From NCBI GenBank assembly GCA_021825945.1, contig JAKAFN010000001.1, forward strand, positions 372,001 through 436,000: a stretch of DNA of 64,000 nt, read 5' to 3'. Origin of the DNA: Pseudomonadota bacterium (lineage in GTDB: Bacteria; Pseudomonadota; Gammaproteobacteria; Burkholderiales; Burkholderiaceae_F). The position numbers and the translations under genes were made by a program. The notes under the pieces are model-generated. The model ran no database searches. It worked only from the letters and a program-made list of their open reading frames with translations, and was not told where the DNA came from. Shown piece after piece: positions 49,736-61,198 of this stretch. Numbering within the stretch: position 1 is the stretch's first letter; each line of letters begins with the position of its first letter.

Positions 49736-50896
49736 TCAGCCCCGCATGCTTCCGGCGACCATTTCAAACCGGAAGAACCGGCACTCGAGGGGACCATTGT
49801 AGAGCACAGTCTTGCGGGATTCCCGCAAACGCATCTGCCTGGGGAGCTCGCGATCGGAGCTGAGCACCCATGCCTGCCAGCCGGCGAAATTGCGTTTCCA
49901 CTGCGCGGCGACGTCATTCATCATCGCCGGAACGGTTGCCGATTTGGGATTGCTCTGTTCGCCATACGGCGGATTGGTTACGATCCAGCCCGATTCTGCG
50001 ATGGCCCCGCCGGTGCGCGCATCCTGGGCTTCGAAGCGCAGGGCGCCGCGCTCGAGCAGGCCGTTCAGGCCGGCCCGTCGGGCGTTGGCTTCCGCCGTGG
50101 TGACCACCCGGGTCGAGATGTCCCGTCCGACGATCCGTAGGGCGGCACCGTCGTCGATGCGTTCCTGGGCATCCCGACGCAGGCGCGCCCACGACGTTCG
50201 GTCGAAGCTACGGAGCGCTTCGAAGGCGAACCGGCGCTGCAACCCCGGCGCGCGGCCGGTGGCCATGCAGGCCGCCTCGATCGCGATGGTGCCGCTGCCG
50301 CAGAACGGATCGAGCAGCGGTTGGGCCGACGTCCAGCCCGCGATCCGCAGCAAGGCGGCCGCGAGGTTTTCCTTGATCGGCGCTTCCCCCTTGTCTGCCC
50401 GCCAGCCGCGTTTGAAGAGCGCCTCGCCGGAGAGATCGAGATAGATCTGCGCCCGTTGCTCGGTGAGATGGGCGAGGACCTGGACGTCGGGGCGCTGGCG
50501 ATCGATCGACGGTCGGGCGCCGCCGTGTTCGCGTGCCCGGTCGACGATCGCATCCTTGACGCGCAGCGTGGCGAACTGCAGGCTGCGCAACGGCGACCGG
50601 TGTGCGCTGACGTCGACGCGCAGGGTCTGCTCCGCCGAGAATTCGCGCTCCCAGGGGATCTTGCGCGCCAGATCATAGAGATCGGTTTCATCCCGGTAGC
50701 CGCCTTCCGCCATGCGCCAGAGGACACGGCTGGCGAGTCGCGAGTGCAGGTTTGCGGCATAGGCGGTGGCCAGCGTGCCGGAGAAGCCCGCGCCACCCGC
50801 CGCTGCCGCGGCATCGGCCGCGCCGATCGCGCGCAATTCGTCCGCCAGCAGGGATTCGACGCCGCGCGGGCAGACGGCAAAGAAGGTTTCGCTCAT
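49736..50896 (-). CDS. rlmL: 23S rRNA (guanine-N2)-methyltransferase RlmL-type
   Basis: THUMP-domain methyltransferase acting on 23S rRNA G2445. The 386-residue protein has FFAVCPRGVESLLADELR at the start, then a THUMP domain ending near SGEALFKRGWR. The Rossmann methyltransferase half includes KENLAAALLRIAGW, LLDPFCGSGTIAIEAAC and the catalytic IVTNPPYGEQ. It is only the RlmL half; E. coli RlmKL carries a fused RlmK domain absent here. ATG 50896 overlaps the hemJ stop as TGATG. Other THUMP methyltransferases are possible but less likely given the motif order. Confidence 0.87.
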   Translation of the reverse strand: MSETFFAVCPRGVESLLADELRAIGAADAAAAAGGAGFSGTLATAYAANLHSRLASRVLWRMAEGGYRDETDLYDLARKIPWEREFSAEQTLRVDVSAHRSPLRSLQFATLRVKDAIVDRAREHGGARPSIDRQRPDVQVLAHLTEQRAQIYLDLSGEALFKRGWRADKGEAPIKENLAAALLRIAGWTSAQPLLDPFCGSGTIAIEAACMATGRAPGLQRRFAFEALRSFDRTSWARLRRDAQERIDDGAALRIVGRDISTRVVTTAEANARRAGLNGLLERGALRFEAQDARTGGAIAESGWIVTNPPYGEQSNPKSATVPAMMNDVAAQWKRNFAGWQAWVLSSDRELPRQMRLRESRKTVLYNGPLECRFFRFEMVAGSMRG

Positions 50897-51315
50897 CAGA
50901 AGGGCTGCACGATGACCAGCACCAGGATTCCGGCCAGCAGCACGGTAGGGATCTCGTTGAACCAGCGATACCAGACGTGGTCGTGCGGTGTCCTGCCGGC
51001 CTGGAATGCCTTCAGTTGACGGCCGCAGGCGGCTTCGAACACGAACAGCCCGACGACGAGCAGGAGCTTGGCATGGATCCAGTGCTGGGTATCGCCGATG
51101 TGGAATCCGAGCCAGAGCCAGAGGCCGAGGGCGACGGCGACCCCGCTCAGCATGTGACCGAAGCGTCGCAACTTGCGCGCCATCAGCAGGAGGCGGTCGC
51201 GTTCCGCCCCCGGATCGGGCACCTGCGCGAGATTGACGAGGATGCGCGGCAGGTAGAAGAGTTCCGCGAACCAACCGATGACGAAGAACACGTGAAACGT
51301 CTTGACCCAGAGCAT
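50896..51315 (-). CDS. hemJ: Protoporphyrinogen IX oxidase HemJ family
   Basis: A 139-residue four-helix membrane protein of the HemJ/UPF0093 family, which oxidises protoporphyrinogen IX in haem synthesis. The conserved N-terminal WVKTFHVFFVIGWFAELFYLPR (shown in part: KTFHVFFVIGWFAELFYLP) has the haem-ligand histidine. HWIHAKLLLVVGL carries the second conserved motif, and the C-terminus ends RWFNEIPTVLLAGILVLVIV. It is coupled to proA (shared ATGA) and to rlmL (TGATG). Confidence 0.9.
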   Translation of the reverse strand: MLWVKTFHVFFVIGWFAELFYLPRILVNLAQVPDPGAERDRLLLMARKLRRFGHMLSGVAVALGLWLWLGFHIGDTQHWIHAKLLLVVGLFVFEAACGRQLKAFQAGRTPHDHVWYRWFNEIPTVLLAGILVLVIVQPF

Positions 51316-52616
51316 CAGATGCGCACCTCGCCGTTTCCGAACACCACGAATTTCTGCGACGTGAGCCCTTCCAGTCCGACCGGTCCGCGCGCATGGAGCT
51401 TGTCGTTGCTGATGCCGATCTCCGCTCCCAATCCATACTCGAATCCGTCGGCGAAGCGCGTCGACGCATTGATCATCACCGAGGCCGAGTCGACTTCGCG
51501 GAGAAAGCGCATGGCGCGCGGATGGTCGGTCGTCACGATGGCGTCGGTATGCCTGCTGCCGTAGGTGTTGATGTGGGCAATCGCCTCGTCGAGCCCTGCG
51601 ACTACGCGGATCGACAGGATCGGCGCCAGGTATTCGGCACGCCAGTCGTCTTCGGTCGCCGCGACCAGCGGGCCGATTCCGGCAATCGACAGGATGGCGA
51701 GCGCCTGCGGACAGCAGCGCAGTTCGACCTGCTTGGCGGCGTAGACGCTGCCAAGGCGCGGCAGCACGGTGGGTGCGATGCCCGCGGCGACCAGCAGGGT
51801 TTCCATCGTATTGCAGGTGCCGTAGCGCTGTGTCTTGGCGTTGTCCGCGATCCGCACGGCCTGATCGAGGTCGGCCGAATCGTCGATGTAGACGTGACAG
51901 ACGCCGTCGAGGTGTTTGATCATTGGAACCCGGCTTTCCCGCATCAGTCGTTCGATCAGGCTGCGGCCTCCGCGCGGAACGATGACGTCGATGTATTCGG
52001 GCAGGGTGATGAGGTGTCCCACCGCCGCGCGGTCGGTGGTGTCGATCATCTGGACCGCCGCCCGCGGCAGTTGGGCTTGCTCGAGCGCGTCGGCGACGAG
52101 GTGGGCCAGTGCGCGATTGGATTCGATGGCTTCGGAGCCGCCGCGCAGCACCGTTGCGTTGCCGCTCTTGATGCAGAGCGCGGCCGCATCCACCGTCACG
52201 TTGGGACGGCTCTCGTAGATGATGCCGATCACGCCCAGCGGAACGCGCATCCGGCCGACGCGAATTCCCGAAGGCATGGAACGCACGCCGTCGATGGCGC
52301 CGATCGGATCCGCCAGTTGGGCGACCTGCTCGACCCCGGTGGCCATGGATTCGATCGTTTTCGGGGTGAGCATCAGCCGATCCAGCGCCGCGCGATCCAG
52401 TCCTTCCCGGCGCGCGCGCTCGACATCCCGGGCGTTGGCGTCGAGCAGTTCCGCACTCCGCTGGCGGATCGCCGCGGCAAGCGCGCGCAGACAGCGATCC
52501 TTGACGGCGGTCGGTGCGCGGGCGAGCGCGGCGCTGGCTTCCCGAGCGGCTTTGCAGAGGTCGCGGACGTGGGCGCCCAGATCGGCGGGAACGGTGCTGG
52601 CGGCGGGATCGGTCAT
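51315..52616 (-). CDS. proA: Gamma-glutamyl phosphate reductase ProA
   Basis: NADPH-dependent enzyme of proline synthesis making glutamate-5-semialdehyde. The 433-residue protein has [38 protein letters not shown] and the catalytic cysteine in [15 protein letters not shown], followed by [33 protein letters not shown] and [15 protein letters not shown]. Length and motifs are standard. ProB is not in the window. Its stop overlaps the hemJ start. HolA ends 89 bases upstream, so a promoter could lie in that gap, although none is evident. Confidence 0.97.
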   Translation of the reverse strand: MTDPAASTVPADLGAHVRDLCKAAREASAALARAPTAVKDRCLRALAAAIRQRSAELLDANARDVERARREGLDRAALDRLMLTPKTIESMATGVEQVAQLADPIGAIDGVRSMPSGIRVGRMRVPLGVIGIIYESRPNVTVDAAALCIKSGNATVLRGGSEAIESNRALAHLVADALEQAQLPRAAVQMIDTTDRAAVGHLITLPEYIDVIVPRGGRSLIERLMRESRVPMIKHLDGVCHVYIDDSADLDQAVRIADNAKTQRYGTCNTMETLLVAAGIAPTVLPRLGSVYAAKQVELRCCPQALAILSIAGIGPLVAATEDDWRAEYLAPILSIRVVAGLDEAIAHINTYGSRHTDAIVTTDHPRAMRFLREVDSASVMINASTRFADGFEYGLGAEIGISNDKLHARGPVGLEGLTSQKFVVFGNGEVRI

Positions 52617-52705
52617 CGGAATCGGCGGCGTGTCGGTTGGGTCGGGATGAACATGGATCGGATGGTCAGCCTGCGTGGTCGGCCGACGGGGTCAAGCCCC
52701 ACGGG

Positions 52706-53770
52706 TCAAGGCCCGATGGGTGCTGCGCAAGCCCGATGGGCGGCGGCGTGCAGCGCCAGCGCGATATCGGTCAATTCTAACCAGGGATCGTCGCCGCGAC
52801 CGGCGACGCGCAAGCCTTTGACGATGCGATCCACTTCCGCGCAGCGCGCCAGCAATTCCGCCAGGGTGGATTCGCCGAGGCGGGGCAGAACCCGCTCGAC
52901 CATCGCTGCCGGCGCCCCCGAGCGCGGCCCCCACGACCGGCCCGCCGACCGTGCGGCGCCATGGCCATGCCGTGGGTCCGTCTGCTGCTTGCGCCGCAGT
53001 AGGTTGCGCAGCTCCTCCGAGACGATCCACAGCAGCAGCGGCAGCGGCTCGCCCTCCGCCTCCAGGCCCGCCAGCAACCGGCGGATGCGTACCGGATCGC
53101 CACCCAGCATCGTCGCCGGCAGTGCGGATGGATCGAATCGTGCGACGTCGAACACGGCTGCCCGCACTTGTTCGAAGGATAGCGGTCCGGGCTCGTAGAG
53201 CATGCCGAGCTTGCCGATCTCCTGGTGCGCGGCGAGGAGGTTGCCTTCGACGCGGTCGGCCATCCATTCCAGCGTTTGGGAATCCGCGCGCTGATGCTGG
53301 CGCGCCAGGCGTCCGGCGATCCATTCCGGCAGTTGCGCGCGCTCCACCCGGGGAATCTCGATCCAGACCCCCTCGGCCTGCAGGGTTTCCGCCCATTCGC
53401 TGGTGCGGGTCGTTCGGTCGAGTCGCGGCAGGCTTACGATGCTCAGGAGATCGTCGCCTTTGCCGTGGGCGTGGTCGCGCAAGGCCTGTGCTCCGGCTTT
53501 GCCGGGTTTGCCGCCCGGCAGGCGGATCTCCAGCATCCGTCGGGGCGCGAACAGCGACAGACCGGACGCGGCCCGGGTGAGCTGGGACCAATCGAAGCGG
53601 CTGTCGGCATGCAGGACTTCCCGTTCGGCGAAGCCGTTGCGTCGGGCCGCCGCGCGGATCGCGTCCTGCGCTTCGAGCGCCAGCAGGGCCTCATCGCTGC
53701 TGACCGTATAGAGACGCGCCAGCGGCCCGCGCTGCAGGTGGGTCGCCAGTTGCTCAATGCGGATTTGCAT
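52706..53770 (-). CDS. holA: DNA polymerase III delta subunit HolA
   Basis: Clamp-loader delta subunit. The 354-residue protein begins [20 protein letters not shown], with the family's LYTVSSDEALLALEAQDAIR and a GEPLPLLLWIVSEELRNLLR segment in the collar region. The first domain lacks the P-loop of the gamma subunit, as expected for delta. Length is near the usual 340. It overlaps lptE by 17 bases; leuS-lptE-holA is conserved in betaproteobacteria. Just after the stop, short GGGC and CCCGATGGG units recur without a clear terminator. Confidence 0.92.
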   Translation of the reverse strand: MQIRIEQLATHLQRGPLARLYTVSSDEALLALEAQDAIRAAARRNGFAEREVLHADSRFDWSQLTRAASGLSLFAPRRMLEIRLPGGKPGKAGAQALRDHAHGKGDDLLSIVSLPRLDRTTRTSEWAETLQAEGVWIEIPRVERAQLPEWIAGRLARQHQRADSQTLEWMADRVEGNLLAAHQEIGKLGMLYEPGPLSFEQVRAAVFDVARFDPSALPATMLGGDPVRIRRLLAGLEAEGEPLPLLLWIVSEELRNLLRRKQQTDPRHGHGAARSAGRSWGPRSGAPAAMVERVLPRLGESTLAELLARCAEVDRIVKGLRVAGRGDDPWLELTDIALALHAAAHRACAAPIGP

Positions 53771-54266
53771 TCGGCTTGACCGCTGCGATCCGGTCGAGGA
53801 CCTGCTGGACGAGGTCGGACTGCATGTCGCGGTACAGCAGGGCGTCTTCCGTTTCCTTCGAGATCGTTTGCGTGTCGCTGGAAGACATGACGCGCTGAAC
53901 CCGAATGGTCGTCGGCTCGATCAGTTCGTGCCCCTTGGGATCGACGAGGCGGAAGCGCAGCGTGTCGCTGAGCGTGTACTGGATGGCGTTGCCCTGCGCA
54001 TCCATCGTCAGTACTTCCTTGTCCTTGGTGTCGCCGAGGAGATCGAATAGGGCTTCGGCCTTCGGCCCGGCGGGTACGACACGGGTGTTGGTGCCGACGC
54101 GGATGCTGCGTGCGAGTTCCGTCCCGAAGGGGGTGTTGGCCGGAATCTTGAGCGCGATCGTCGAGAATGCCAGGTGGCGGGTGCCGCGAAGATGAAAACC
54201 GCAACCGGACAGCGCCAGCAGCGCCGCCGTCGCGATCGCGGCAATCCGCCGGCTATACGACCACAT
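53754..54266 (-). CDS. lptE: LPS-assembly lipoprotein LptE
   Basis: Outer-membrane lipoprotein that plugs the LptD barrel. The 170-residue precursor has lipobox LALSGCGF (Cys near residue 22) and the LptE start [19 protein letters not shown]. It also has [19 protein letters not shown] and [18 protein letters not shown], which fit the family. ATG 54266 overlaps the leuS stop by 14 bases; a longer opening to 54335 is in leuS. Its partner LptD is encoded at 5501-7876, far away, as is normal. Confidence 0.9.
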   Translation of the reverse strand: MWSYSRRIAAIATAALLALSGCGFHLRGTRHLAFSTIALKIPANTPFGTELARSIRVGTNTRVVPAGPKAEALFDLLGDTKDKEVLTMDAQGNAIQYTLSDTLRFRLVDPKGHELIEPTTIRVQRVMSSSDTQTISKETEDALLYRDMQSDLVQQVLDRIAAVKPNANPH

Positions 54267-56859
54267 TGACCAGCTTCCCAGGCACCACCACGATCTTTTT
54301 CGGCGTGCCCGTGATGTACTTCGCAAGGCTCGCATCGGTCAAGGTCGCCGTCTCGATGGCCTCCCGGCTCGCGTCCGCCGGTACGCGCACCGCGCCGCGC
54401 AACTTGCCGTTCACCTGCACGACGAGTTCGATCTCGCTGCGCCGCAGGGCGGTCGGATCGGGTTCGGGCCAGGGGGCGTAGACGAGTTCGCCGAACCGCG
54501 CCGGCAACCCCATCGCGTTCCAGATCTCCTGGGTGATGTGCGGTGCGACCGGGTAGAGCACTCGCAGCAGGATGTGCAGCCCTTCGTCGACGGCCGCGGC
54601 GATCCCGGTGTCGGCCGCATCGCGCCCCCGCGTTTCCAGCAGGTTGAGCAGTTTCATCGCGCCCGACACCACGGTGTTGTACTGCAGGCGCTCGTAGTCA
54701 TAGTCGACCTGCCGGAGCAGGGAGTGGACCTCGAATCGGATCGCGGCGTCGCCGACATTCCCGTTTGCGGCGGCGACCGACGTCTTCCGCCAACCATGGG
54801 CGAACGACCACAGCCGCCGCAGGAACCGGTGCGTTCCTTCCGCGCCCGCATCCGACCAGGCGGCGCTCTGGTCCGGCGGGCCCGCGAACATGACGAAGGC
54901 GCGCGCCGTGTCGGCGCCGAAGCGGGCGATGATGTCGCGTGGCTCGACCACGTTGTTCTTGCTCTTCGACATCTTCTCGATGCCGCCCAGCGTCACGGGC
55001 AGCCCATCGGCGCGGGATGTCGCGCCGATCGCGCGTCCGCGTTCGTCGTAGCGCAGATCCACTTCCGAGGGGTAGAACCAGCGCTTGCGACCGCCATCTT
55101 CTTCGCGGTAGAAACAGTCGTTGAGGAGCATCCCCTGGGTGAAGAGCCGACGGAACGGTTCGTCGAAATCGACGATTCCGAGGTCGCGCATGACCTTCGT
55201 CCAGAACCGCGCATACAGCAGGTGCAGCACCGCGTGCTCGATGCCGCCGATGTACTGGTCCATCGGCATCCAGTAGCGCGCGCGCTCGTCGACCATGCCG
55301 TTCTCCGCGCCCGGGGAGCAGTAGCGCAGGAAATACCAGGACGAATCCACGAAGGTGTCCATGGTGTCGGTCTCGCGCCGCGCCGGCTCGCCGCAGCGCG
55401 GGCAGGCGCAGCGCAGGAACTCCTCGCAGCGGTCGAGCGGGTTGCCGCTGCCGTCGGGAATCAGGTCTTCGGGTAGCGTCACCGGCAGGTCGGCATCCGG
55501 GACCGGCACGGGACCGCAGGATCCGCAATGGATGATCGGAATCGGCGTGCCCCAGTAGCGCTGGCGCGAGATGCCCCAGTCGCGCAGACGGTATTGCGTC
55601 TGGGTGCGCCCCAGTCCCCGGGTTTCCAGGTCGCGGGCGACGGCCTCCACCGCGGCTGCGTGGCCGAGGCCGTCATAGCGGCCGGAGCGGATGCAGACGC
55701 CCGTTTCCTTGTCCGCGTACCATGCCTCCCAGGCGTCGGCGGAAAAGGGCTTCCCGGCGACGTCGATGACCTGCCGGATCGGCAAGCCGTATCGGTGGGC
55801 GAAGGCGAAGTCGCGTTCGTCATGGGCCGGCACGCCCATGACGGCACCCTCGCCGTAGCCCATGAGTACATAGTTACCGATCCAGACCGGGATCGATTCG
55901 CCCGAGAGCGGGTGACGGACCGAAAATCCCGTCGCCATGCCGCGTTTTTCCAAGGTTGCCAGGTCCGCTTCCGCGACCCCCCCTTGCCGGCATGCTTCGA
56001 TGAATTCCGCCAGCGCCGGGTTGTCGCGCGCCAGGCGCTGGGCAAGCGGATGTTCCGCGGCGATCGCGACGAAACTGACGCCCATGATGGTGTCGGCGCG
56101 CGTCGTGTACACCCGCAGCAGCGCATCCTGCCCGTCGAGGTGGTATGGAAACCCGAAATTGACCCCGGTGCTGCGGCCGATCCAGTTCTCCTGCATCGCC
56201 CGCACCTGATGAGGCCACCCCTCGAGCGCGGAGAGGCCTTCCAGCAGTTCGTCGGCATACCGCGTGATCGCCAGGTAGTAGCCGGGGATCTCGCGTTTCT
56301 CGACCAGCGCGCCCGAGCGCCAGCCGCGGCCCTCGATGACCTGCTCGTTGGCCAGGACGGTCTTGTCGACCGGGTCCCAGTTCACCACCTGGGTCTTGCG
56401 ATACGCAATGCCCTGTTCCAGCATGCGCAGGAACAGCCACTGGTTCCAGCGGTAATACTCGGGCCGGCAGGTCGCCAATTCGCGCGACCAGTCGAAGGCG
56501 AAGCCCAGCGGCTCCATCTGCGCCTTCATCTCGGCGATGTTCTGGTAGGTCCATGCCGCGGGCGCGATTTTCTTGTCGATCGCCGCGTTTTCCGCCGGCA
56601 GACCGAATGCGTCCCAGCCCATCGGCATGAGCACGTTGTACCCGCGCATCCGCAGGTGGCGCACCATTACGTCATTGATGGTGTAGTTGCGCACGTGGCC
56701 CATATGCAGCTTGCCGCTGGGGTACGGCAGCATCGAGCAGGCGTAGAACTTGCCCTTCGGGAAGCGCGGATCGCTTTCGGTGGCGGTGTGGGCGTCGATG
56801 GTGCGCCAGTGCGCCTGAGCCTGGGCTTCGACGTCTTGGGGAGTGTACTTTTCTTGCAT
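54253..56859 (-). CDS. leuS: Leucyl-tRNA synthetase
   Basis: Class I synthetase charging tRNA-Leu, 868 residues (usual 860-880). It has the HIGH-type motif [20 protein letters not shown], the CP1 editing domain with [16 protein letters not shown] and [20 protein letters not shown], and [10 protein letters not shown] as the KMSKS loop. A C-terminal domain ends KLVNVVV. The start codon has TTGGG-rich sequence upstream but no strong site. LptE and HolA follow in overlapping order. Zinc-site cysteines ([17 protein letters not shown]) are present. Confidence 0.98.
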   Translation of the reverse strand: MQEKYTPQDVEAQAQAHWRTIDAHTATESDPRFPKGKFYACSMLPYPSGKLHMGHVRNYTINDVMVRHLRMRGYNVLMPMGWDAFGLPAENAAIDKKIAPAAWTYQNIAEMKAQMEPLGFAFDWSRELATCRPEYYRWNQWLFLRMLEQGIAYRKTQVVNWDPVDKTVLANEQVIEGRGWRSGALVEKREIPGYYLAITRYADELLEGLSALEGWPHQVRAMQENWIGRSTGVNFGFPYHLDGQDALLRVYTTRADTIMGVSFVAIAAEHPLAQRLARDNPALAEFIEACRQGGVAEADLATLEKRGMATGFSVRHPLSGESIPVWIGNYVLMGYGEGAVMGVPAHDERDFAFAHRYGLPIRQVIDVAGKPFSADAWEAWYADKETGVCIRSGRYDGLGHAAAVEAVARDLETRGLGRTQTQYRLRDWGISRQRYWGTPIPIIHCGSCGPVPVPDADLPVTLPEDLIPDGSGNPLDRCEEFLRCACPRCGEPARRETDTMDTFVDSSWYFLRYCSPGAENGMVDERARYWMPMDQYIGGIEHAVLHLLYARFWTKVMRDLGIVDFDEPFRRLFTQGMLLNDCFYREEDGGRKRWFYPSEVDLRYDERGRAIGATSRADGLPVTLGGIEKMSKSKNNVVEPRDIIARFGADTARAFVMFAGPPDQSAAWSDAGAEGTHRFLRRLWSFAHGWRKTSVAAANGNVGDAAIRFEVHSLLRQVDYDYERLQYNTVVSGAMKLLNLLETRGRDAADTGIAAAVDEGLHILLRVLYPVAPHITQEIWNAMGLPARFGELVYAPWPEPDPTALRRSEIELVVQVNGKLRGAVRVPADASREAIETATLTDASLAKYITGTPKKIVVVPGKLVNVVV

Positions 56860-56945
56860 TGCGGAATTATAGGGGGGTGGATGACGGATGCCGCCATCCG
56901 GGGAGAATCCGGCACCGGAGCGGCGCGCTCGTCTAAAATCCGGCG

Positions 56946-59312
56946 ATGAATCTCGTCGACGATCTCAACCCCCAGCAGCACGCCGCCGTCACCCTGCCCG
57001 ACGAACCGGCGCTGATCCTCGCCGGCGCAGGCAGCGGCAAGACCCGAGTCCTCACGACCCGCATCGCCTGGCTGATCCAGGCGGGACGCACGACGCCGGC
57101 GGGCATCCTCGCCGTCACCTTTACCAACAAGGCTGCGCGCGAGATGCAGACCCGCCTCGAGGCGATGCTGCCGGTCCATCCCCGGGGGATGTGGATCGGG
57201 ACGTTCCATGGCCTCTGCAACCGGCTGTTGCGCGCCCATCATCGCGATGCGAACCTGCCCGAGACCTTCCAGATCCTCGATACGCAGGATCAGTTGTCGG
57301 CGGTCAAGCGGCTGATCAAGGCGGCGAACGTCGATGAGGAGCGCTGCCCGCCGCGGGATCTCCAGTACTTCATCAACGCGGCCAAGGAGTCGGGTCGGCG
57401 CGCATCGGACCTCGGCAGCGCGGGAACGGATCGCCGCTGGGTCGAACTCTATGCCGCCTACGACGCGCAGTGCCAGCGCGAAGGCTGCGTCGATTTCGCG
57501 GAGTTGTTGCTGCGGAGCGTGGAACTGCTGACGCGGCATGAAGCGATCCGGGAACATTACCGGAACCGTTTTCGCCACATCCTGGTCGACGAGTTTCAGG
57601 ACACCAACACGCTGCAGTACCGTTGGCTCAAGCTCCTCGCAGGTTCGGCGGGATCCGCAGCCGTGCCGATCTTCGCGGTCGGCGACGATGATCAGTCGAT
57701 CTATCGCTTCCGCGGTGCCAACGTCGGCAACATGTCGGATTTTCAGCGCGAATATGCGGTCCGGCATCTCATCAAGCTCGAGCAGAACTACCGCTCGCAC
57801 GGCAACATTCTCGACGCCGCCAACCATCTCATCGGCAACAACGCCCGGCGTTTGGGCAAGAAGCTGTGGACGGACGCGGGGGCGGGAGAAAAAATCCATT
57901 TCTTCGAGGCCGGCTCCGACGGCCAAGAGGCGGCGTGGATCGTCGACGAGGTGCGCGATCTACAGGGGCGCGGCGCCCGGCTGCAGGACGTCGCGATCCT
58001 GTACCGATCCAATGCCCAGTCGCGCGTGATCGAGCACGCGCTCTTCAACGCGGGCATGGCCTACCGGGTATACGGCGGCATGCGCTTCTTCGAGCGCGCC
58101 GAAGTCAAGCACGCCCTGGCCTACCTGAGGCTGGCGGCCAATCCCGACGACGACATTTCGTTTGCGCGAGTGGTGAACTTCCCGCCGCGCGGCATCGGGG
58201 TGCGCAGCATCGAGGCATTGCAGGACGCGGCGCGTCAGGCGGGAACCAGCCTGTTCGCCGCCATCGGGGCCATGGGTGGCCGGGCGGCGGTCAATTTCGG
58301 TCAGTTCGCCGAGATCGTCGGCGCCCTGCGGGAAGCCGCCGGTCGTCTGTCTCTGGCGGAACTGGTGGCCGAGGCGCTGCAACGCAGCGGCCTCAGCGAG
58401 CATTACCGCAATGAGCGCGACGGTGCGGACCGACTGGAGAACCTGGCGGAACTGATCAACGCCGCGACCGGGTTCTCGGTCGAACAGGCGCGCGACGCCG
58501 CCCGCGACATCGGACTCGCCGCCGCGCCGTCCGGGTCGGATTCCCGCGCGGACGACGCGGATCCGCGGACGGCGCTGATCGCCTTTCTCGCGCATGCGTC
58601 GCTCGAGGCCGGCGACAATCAGGCGAGTGCGGGACAGGACGCCCTGCAGCTCATGACCGTCCATGCCGCCAAGGGGCTGGAGTTCGATTCCGTGTTCCTC
58701 ACCGGGCTCGAGGAGGGGTTGTTTCCGCACGAAAATAGCCTGAGCGAGACCGATGGCCTGGAGGAGGAGCGGCGACTGATGTACGTGGCGGTCACCCGGG
58801 CGCGCAAGCGGCTCAGCCTGAGCTATGCCCAGAGCCGCATGCTGCACGGCCAGACCCGCTACGGCGTGCGCTCGCGCTTCGTCGAGGAGTTGCCGGAGGC
58901 GTTATTGCAGGTTCGCACGCCGAAGCGCGGGACGTTTTTCGGCGCGGGGATGCCGGATCGGGCGCCGTCATGGGGCCGGGAAACGTCCCATGCCCGTCCG
59001 GCCGTCGCCGTGCGTGGCGGGGGAAACTCCGGCGGCGGCCGCGGTAGCTCCTTCTCCCACGCGACCGGAGACACGTCGGCAGGGGGCGCAAACGGGATGT
59101 CGTTGCGGCCGCCGATGCCGGCGGGCGGGGCCGCGACGGCAGCCGAGTCCCATGGTCTGCGCGTTGGTCAGGGCGTGCGCCACGCCAAGTTCGGCGAGGG
59201 CATCGTGGTCCGGTTGCAGGGAAACGGCACCGATGCGCGCGCCCAGATCAACTTTCGCTCGGTCGGAGTGAAGGAGTTGCTACTCTCGGTCGCCAAGTTG
59301 CAGCCGGCCTGA
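56946..59312 (+). CDS. UvrD/PcrA-type superfamily I DNA helicase
   Basis: A 788-residue 3'-5' helicase. Motifs in order: Q motif NPQQHAAV, Walker [13 protein letters not shown], Ia [85 protein letters not shown] and [23 protein letters not shown] Gly/Ser-rich linker ([12 protein letters not shown]) leads to a C-terminal Tudor-like domain ([15 protein letters not shown]) as in UvrD/PcrA. Likely roles are nucleotide-excision and mismatch repair. Rep is an alternative but lacks that terminal domain. Confidence 0.93.
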   Translation: MNLVDDLNPQQHAAVTLPDEPALILAGAGSGKTRVLTTRIAWLIQAGRTTPAGILAVTFTNKAAREMQTRLEAMLPVHPRGMWIGTFHGLCNRLLRAHHRDANLPETFQILDTQDQLSAVKRLIKAANVDEERCPPRDLQYFINAAKESGRRASDLGSAGTDRRWVELYAAYDAQCQREGCVDFAELLLRSVELLTRHEAIREHYRNRFRHILVDEFQDTNTLQYRWLKLLAGSAGSAAVPIFAVGDDDQSIYRFRGANVGNMSDFQREYAVRHLIKLEQNYRSHGNILDAANHLIGNNARRLGKKLWTDAGAGEKIHFFEAGSDGQEAAWIVDEVRDLQGRGARLQDVAILYRSNAQSRVIEHALFNAGMAYRVYGGMRFFERAEVKHALAYLRLAANPDDDISFARVVNFPPRGIGVRSIEALQDAARQAGTSLFAAIGAMGGRAAVNFGQFAEIVGALREAAGRLSLAELVAEALQRSGLSEHYRNERDGADRLENLAELINAATGFSVEQARDAARDIGLAAAPSGSDSRADDADPRTALIAFLAHASLEAGDNQASAGQDALQLMTVHAAKGLEFDSVFLTGLEEGLFPHENSLSETDGLEEERRLMYVAVTRARKRLSLSYAQSRMLHGQTRYGVRSRFVEELPEALLQVRTPKRGTFFGAGMPDRAPSWGRETSHARPAVAVRGGGNSGGGRGSSFSHATGDTSAGGANGMSLRPPMPAGGAATAAESHGLRVGQGVRHAKFGEGIVVRLQGNGTDARAQINFRSVGVKELLLSVAKLQPA

Positions 59313-59414
59313 AGATCTCGGGGATCGATTCGTGTTCCTCGAGTCCGGGAGTGATCGCGAATATCGCCCGCGCAAGGACGGGGGTTTCGTCAAGCGCGGA
59401 AATCGCGGTGTGAA

Positions 59415-60158
59415 TCACTCCACGATGTCGCGGTACATCGCGTAGGCGCAGGTCTGGGTCGCGGCGCCGACCACCAGCGAGAGCGGAGCCAGCACCATGC
59501 CGACCGTCGTCTCTCCCACACTGAAAGCGTCGACCATCGCGCCCAGCGCCAAGACGAGCAGGGTGGCGAGCGCGATCAGCGACAGGAAATAGACGATCAT
59601 CGGCCGGCGGTTGCGCCAGCAGGCGAAGAAACTGAAGAACATCGCCTTGCCCGCGCTCATGCCGTGCCAAGCGACGAGCGGGGGCGCGAACCAGATCGCC
59701 ATCTGCAGCGGCACCCAGATCACCAGGCTGCCCAGCACCCACGCCGTCTGCGCATGCGTCAGGTGTGCGGCGGCATCTTTTCCGGTTCCGGACGGGAGCA
59801 TCGCAAACCCGGTGGTGAGCAGACCCGCTGCGATCGCCGACACCACGCCGATTTTGATCAGATGCAGGCGCGTGAACGGTTCGCGCAGCGGATCCGTATA
59901 GCAATGCGGCCCCGGCGTCTTGCCGCGGTCGACATCGCGGCAGACGCCGAGCATGCCGATCCATGCCGCCGGCATCAGGATGAGGGCGAATGCCTGCCCC
60001 ACGATCGGTAGCAGGCTGATCGTCCAGATGATGATCATTCCCATCAGGACGAAGGTCAGGATCGACAGCGGGTGGCGGCCGAAAAGCCGCAGACCGCTGC
60101 GGATCCATCGGATACCGTCGGCCGCCTTGCGCGTGTGGATGGTCGGCGTCAGACCCAC
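59415..60158 (-). CDS. BPSS1780-family membrane protein
   Basis: A 247-residue protein with about six hydrophobic segments (ILTFVLMGMIIIWTISLLPI, AFALILMPAAWIGMLGVC, LVIWVPLQMAIWFAPPLVAW, IVYFLSLIALATLLVLALGA, VGMVLAPLSLVVGAATQTCA). Family features include an N-terminal RKAADGIRWIRSGLRLFGRH and the central HGMSAGKAMFFSFFACWRNR. Proteins of this kind are seen next to thrB and polA in Burkholderiales, as here. No function is known. It overlaps the thrB stop by ten bases. Confidence 0.8.
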   Translation of the reverse strand: MGLTPTIHTRKAADGIRWIRSGLRLFGRHPLSILTFVLMGMIIIWTISLLPIVGQAFALILMPAAWIGMLGVCRDVDRGKTPGPHCYTDPLREPFTRLHLIKIGVVSAIAAGLLTTGFAMLPSGTGKDAAAHLTHAQTAWVLGSLVIWVPLQMAIWFAPPLVAWHGMSAGKAMFFSFFACWRNRRPMIVYFLSLIALATLLVLALGAMVDAFSVGETTVGMVLAPLSLVVGAATQTCAYAMYRDIVE

Positions 60159-61111
60159 GGCAGGGTCTCCGGCGCCGCATCGGCGCGGGCATGGAGGGTG
60201 CGCTCGAATCGCGCCGGGTCGTGCGGTGCCAGGACCGCGGCCGGACGCGGCAGGTGCAGGTCATACAGGCGAGAAATCCAGAAGCGCAGCGCCGCGGCGC
60301 GCAGCATCGGTTGCCAGAACGGGCGTTCCGCGGATTCCAGCGGGCGCACCCGGTGGTACGCGGCGAGCAGCGCCGCGGCCCGGTCCGAGGCCAGCCGTCC
60401 GTCCTGTAGGTCGACGCACCAGTCGTTCATCGTGACGGCCAGATCGTATAACCAGGGCCCGTTGCCGGCGAAGTAGAAATCGATCACGCCGCCGATCCGG
60501 TCGTCGTCGAACAGCACGTTGTCGCGAAACAGGTCGGCGTGAATCGGTCCCGACGGCAGGTGGGCATACTCCGGCTCCGCAGCGATGCGCTCCTGGAATC
60601 GGATCTCCTCGGTTAGGCGCCGGAATTGCGTCGATGGCATGTGCGCCGCCAGGGACGGCGCGGTCTGCCGCCACCATGCCAGTCCGCGCGGGTCGGAATG
60701 GGTCTGGGGGTAGTCCCGCGCCGCGAGGTGCATACGGGCGAGGGTCTCTCCCACGCGGGCGCAGTGCGTCGTGTCCGGCGTTTCGATCGTCTTGCCCGGA
60801 AGGCGGGCGACGATGGCCACCGGTTTTCCGTGGGTGCGCGTGAACAATCTCCCATCCCGGGTGGCAACCGGTTCCGGCACCGGCAGGCCGTGGCGCGCGA
60901 GATGCCGCATCAGGCCGAGATAGAACGGCAGGTCTTCCTCCCGCAGGCGCTCGAAGACCGTCAGCACGTATCCGCCCGCGTCCGTGGTGAGAAAGAAGTT
61001 CGAATTCTCGATGCCGCTGGCGATGCCCTGAAAGCGCTGCAGCGCGCCGAGCGCGTAGCGGTCGAGCAGGGCGAGGAGATCCTCGCGCGAGAGGTCGGTG
61101 AAGACGGCCAT
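60149..61111 (-). CDS. thrB: Homoserine kinase (ThrB, aminoglycoside-phosphotransferase fold)
   Basis: Phosphorylates homoserine in threonine synthesis, using the APH-fold form of ThrB found in many betaproteobacteria. The 320-residue protein starts MAVFTDLSREDLLALLDRY. It contains GIASGIENSNFFLTTDAGG, the catalytic HADLFRDNVLFDDD and metal-binding VIDFYFAGNGPWLYDLAVTM. These match homoserine kinase type II rather than the GHMP form. The in-frame opening upstream to 61849 is antisense to polA. The start is 88 bases from the divergent polA. Confidence 0.93.
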   Translation of the reverse strand: MAVFTDLSREDLLALLDRYALGALQRFQGIASGIENSNFFLTTDAGGYVLTVFERLREEDLPFYLGLMRHLARHGLPVPEPVATRDGRLFTRTHGKPVAIVARLPGKTIETPDTTHCARVGETLARMHLAARDYPQTHSDPRGLAWWRQTAPSLAAHMPSTQFRRLTEEIRFQERIAAEPEYAHLPSGPIHADLFRDNVLFDDDRIGGVIDFYFAGNGPWLYDLAVTMNDWCVDLQDGRLASDRAAALLAAYHRVRPLESAERPFWQPMLRAAALRFWISRLYDLHLPRPAAVLAPHDPARFERTLHARADAAPETLPWV

Positions 61112-61198
61112 CGCCGGATGAAAATCGAGGATTATAGATGCAGTGACGGCGGGCGACAGGATATCCTTGGCGGGATTCCGACGGAAAGATTGCCACTT

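Noticed and set aside
59313..59414. Terminator between the convergent helicase and BPSS1780-type genes
   Set aside because: No stem with a T tract is visible on either strand in the 102-base gap.
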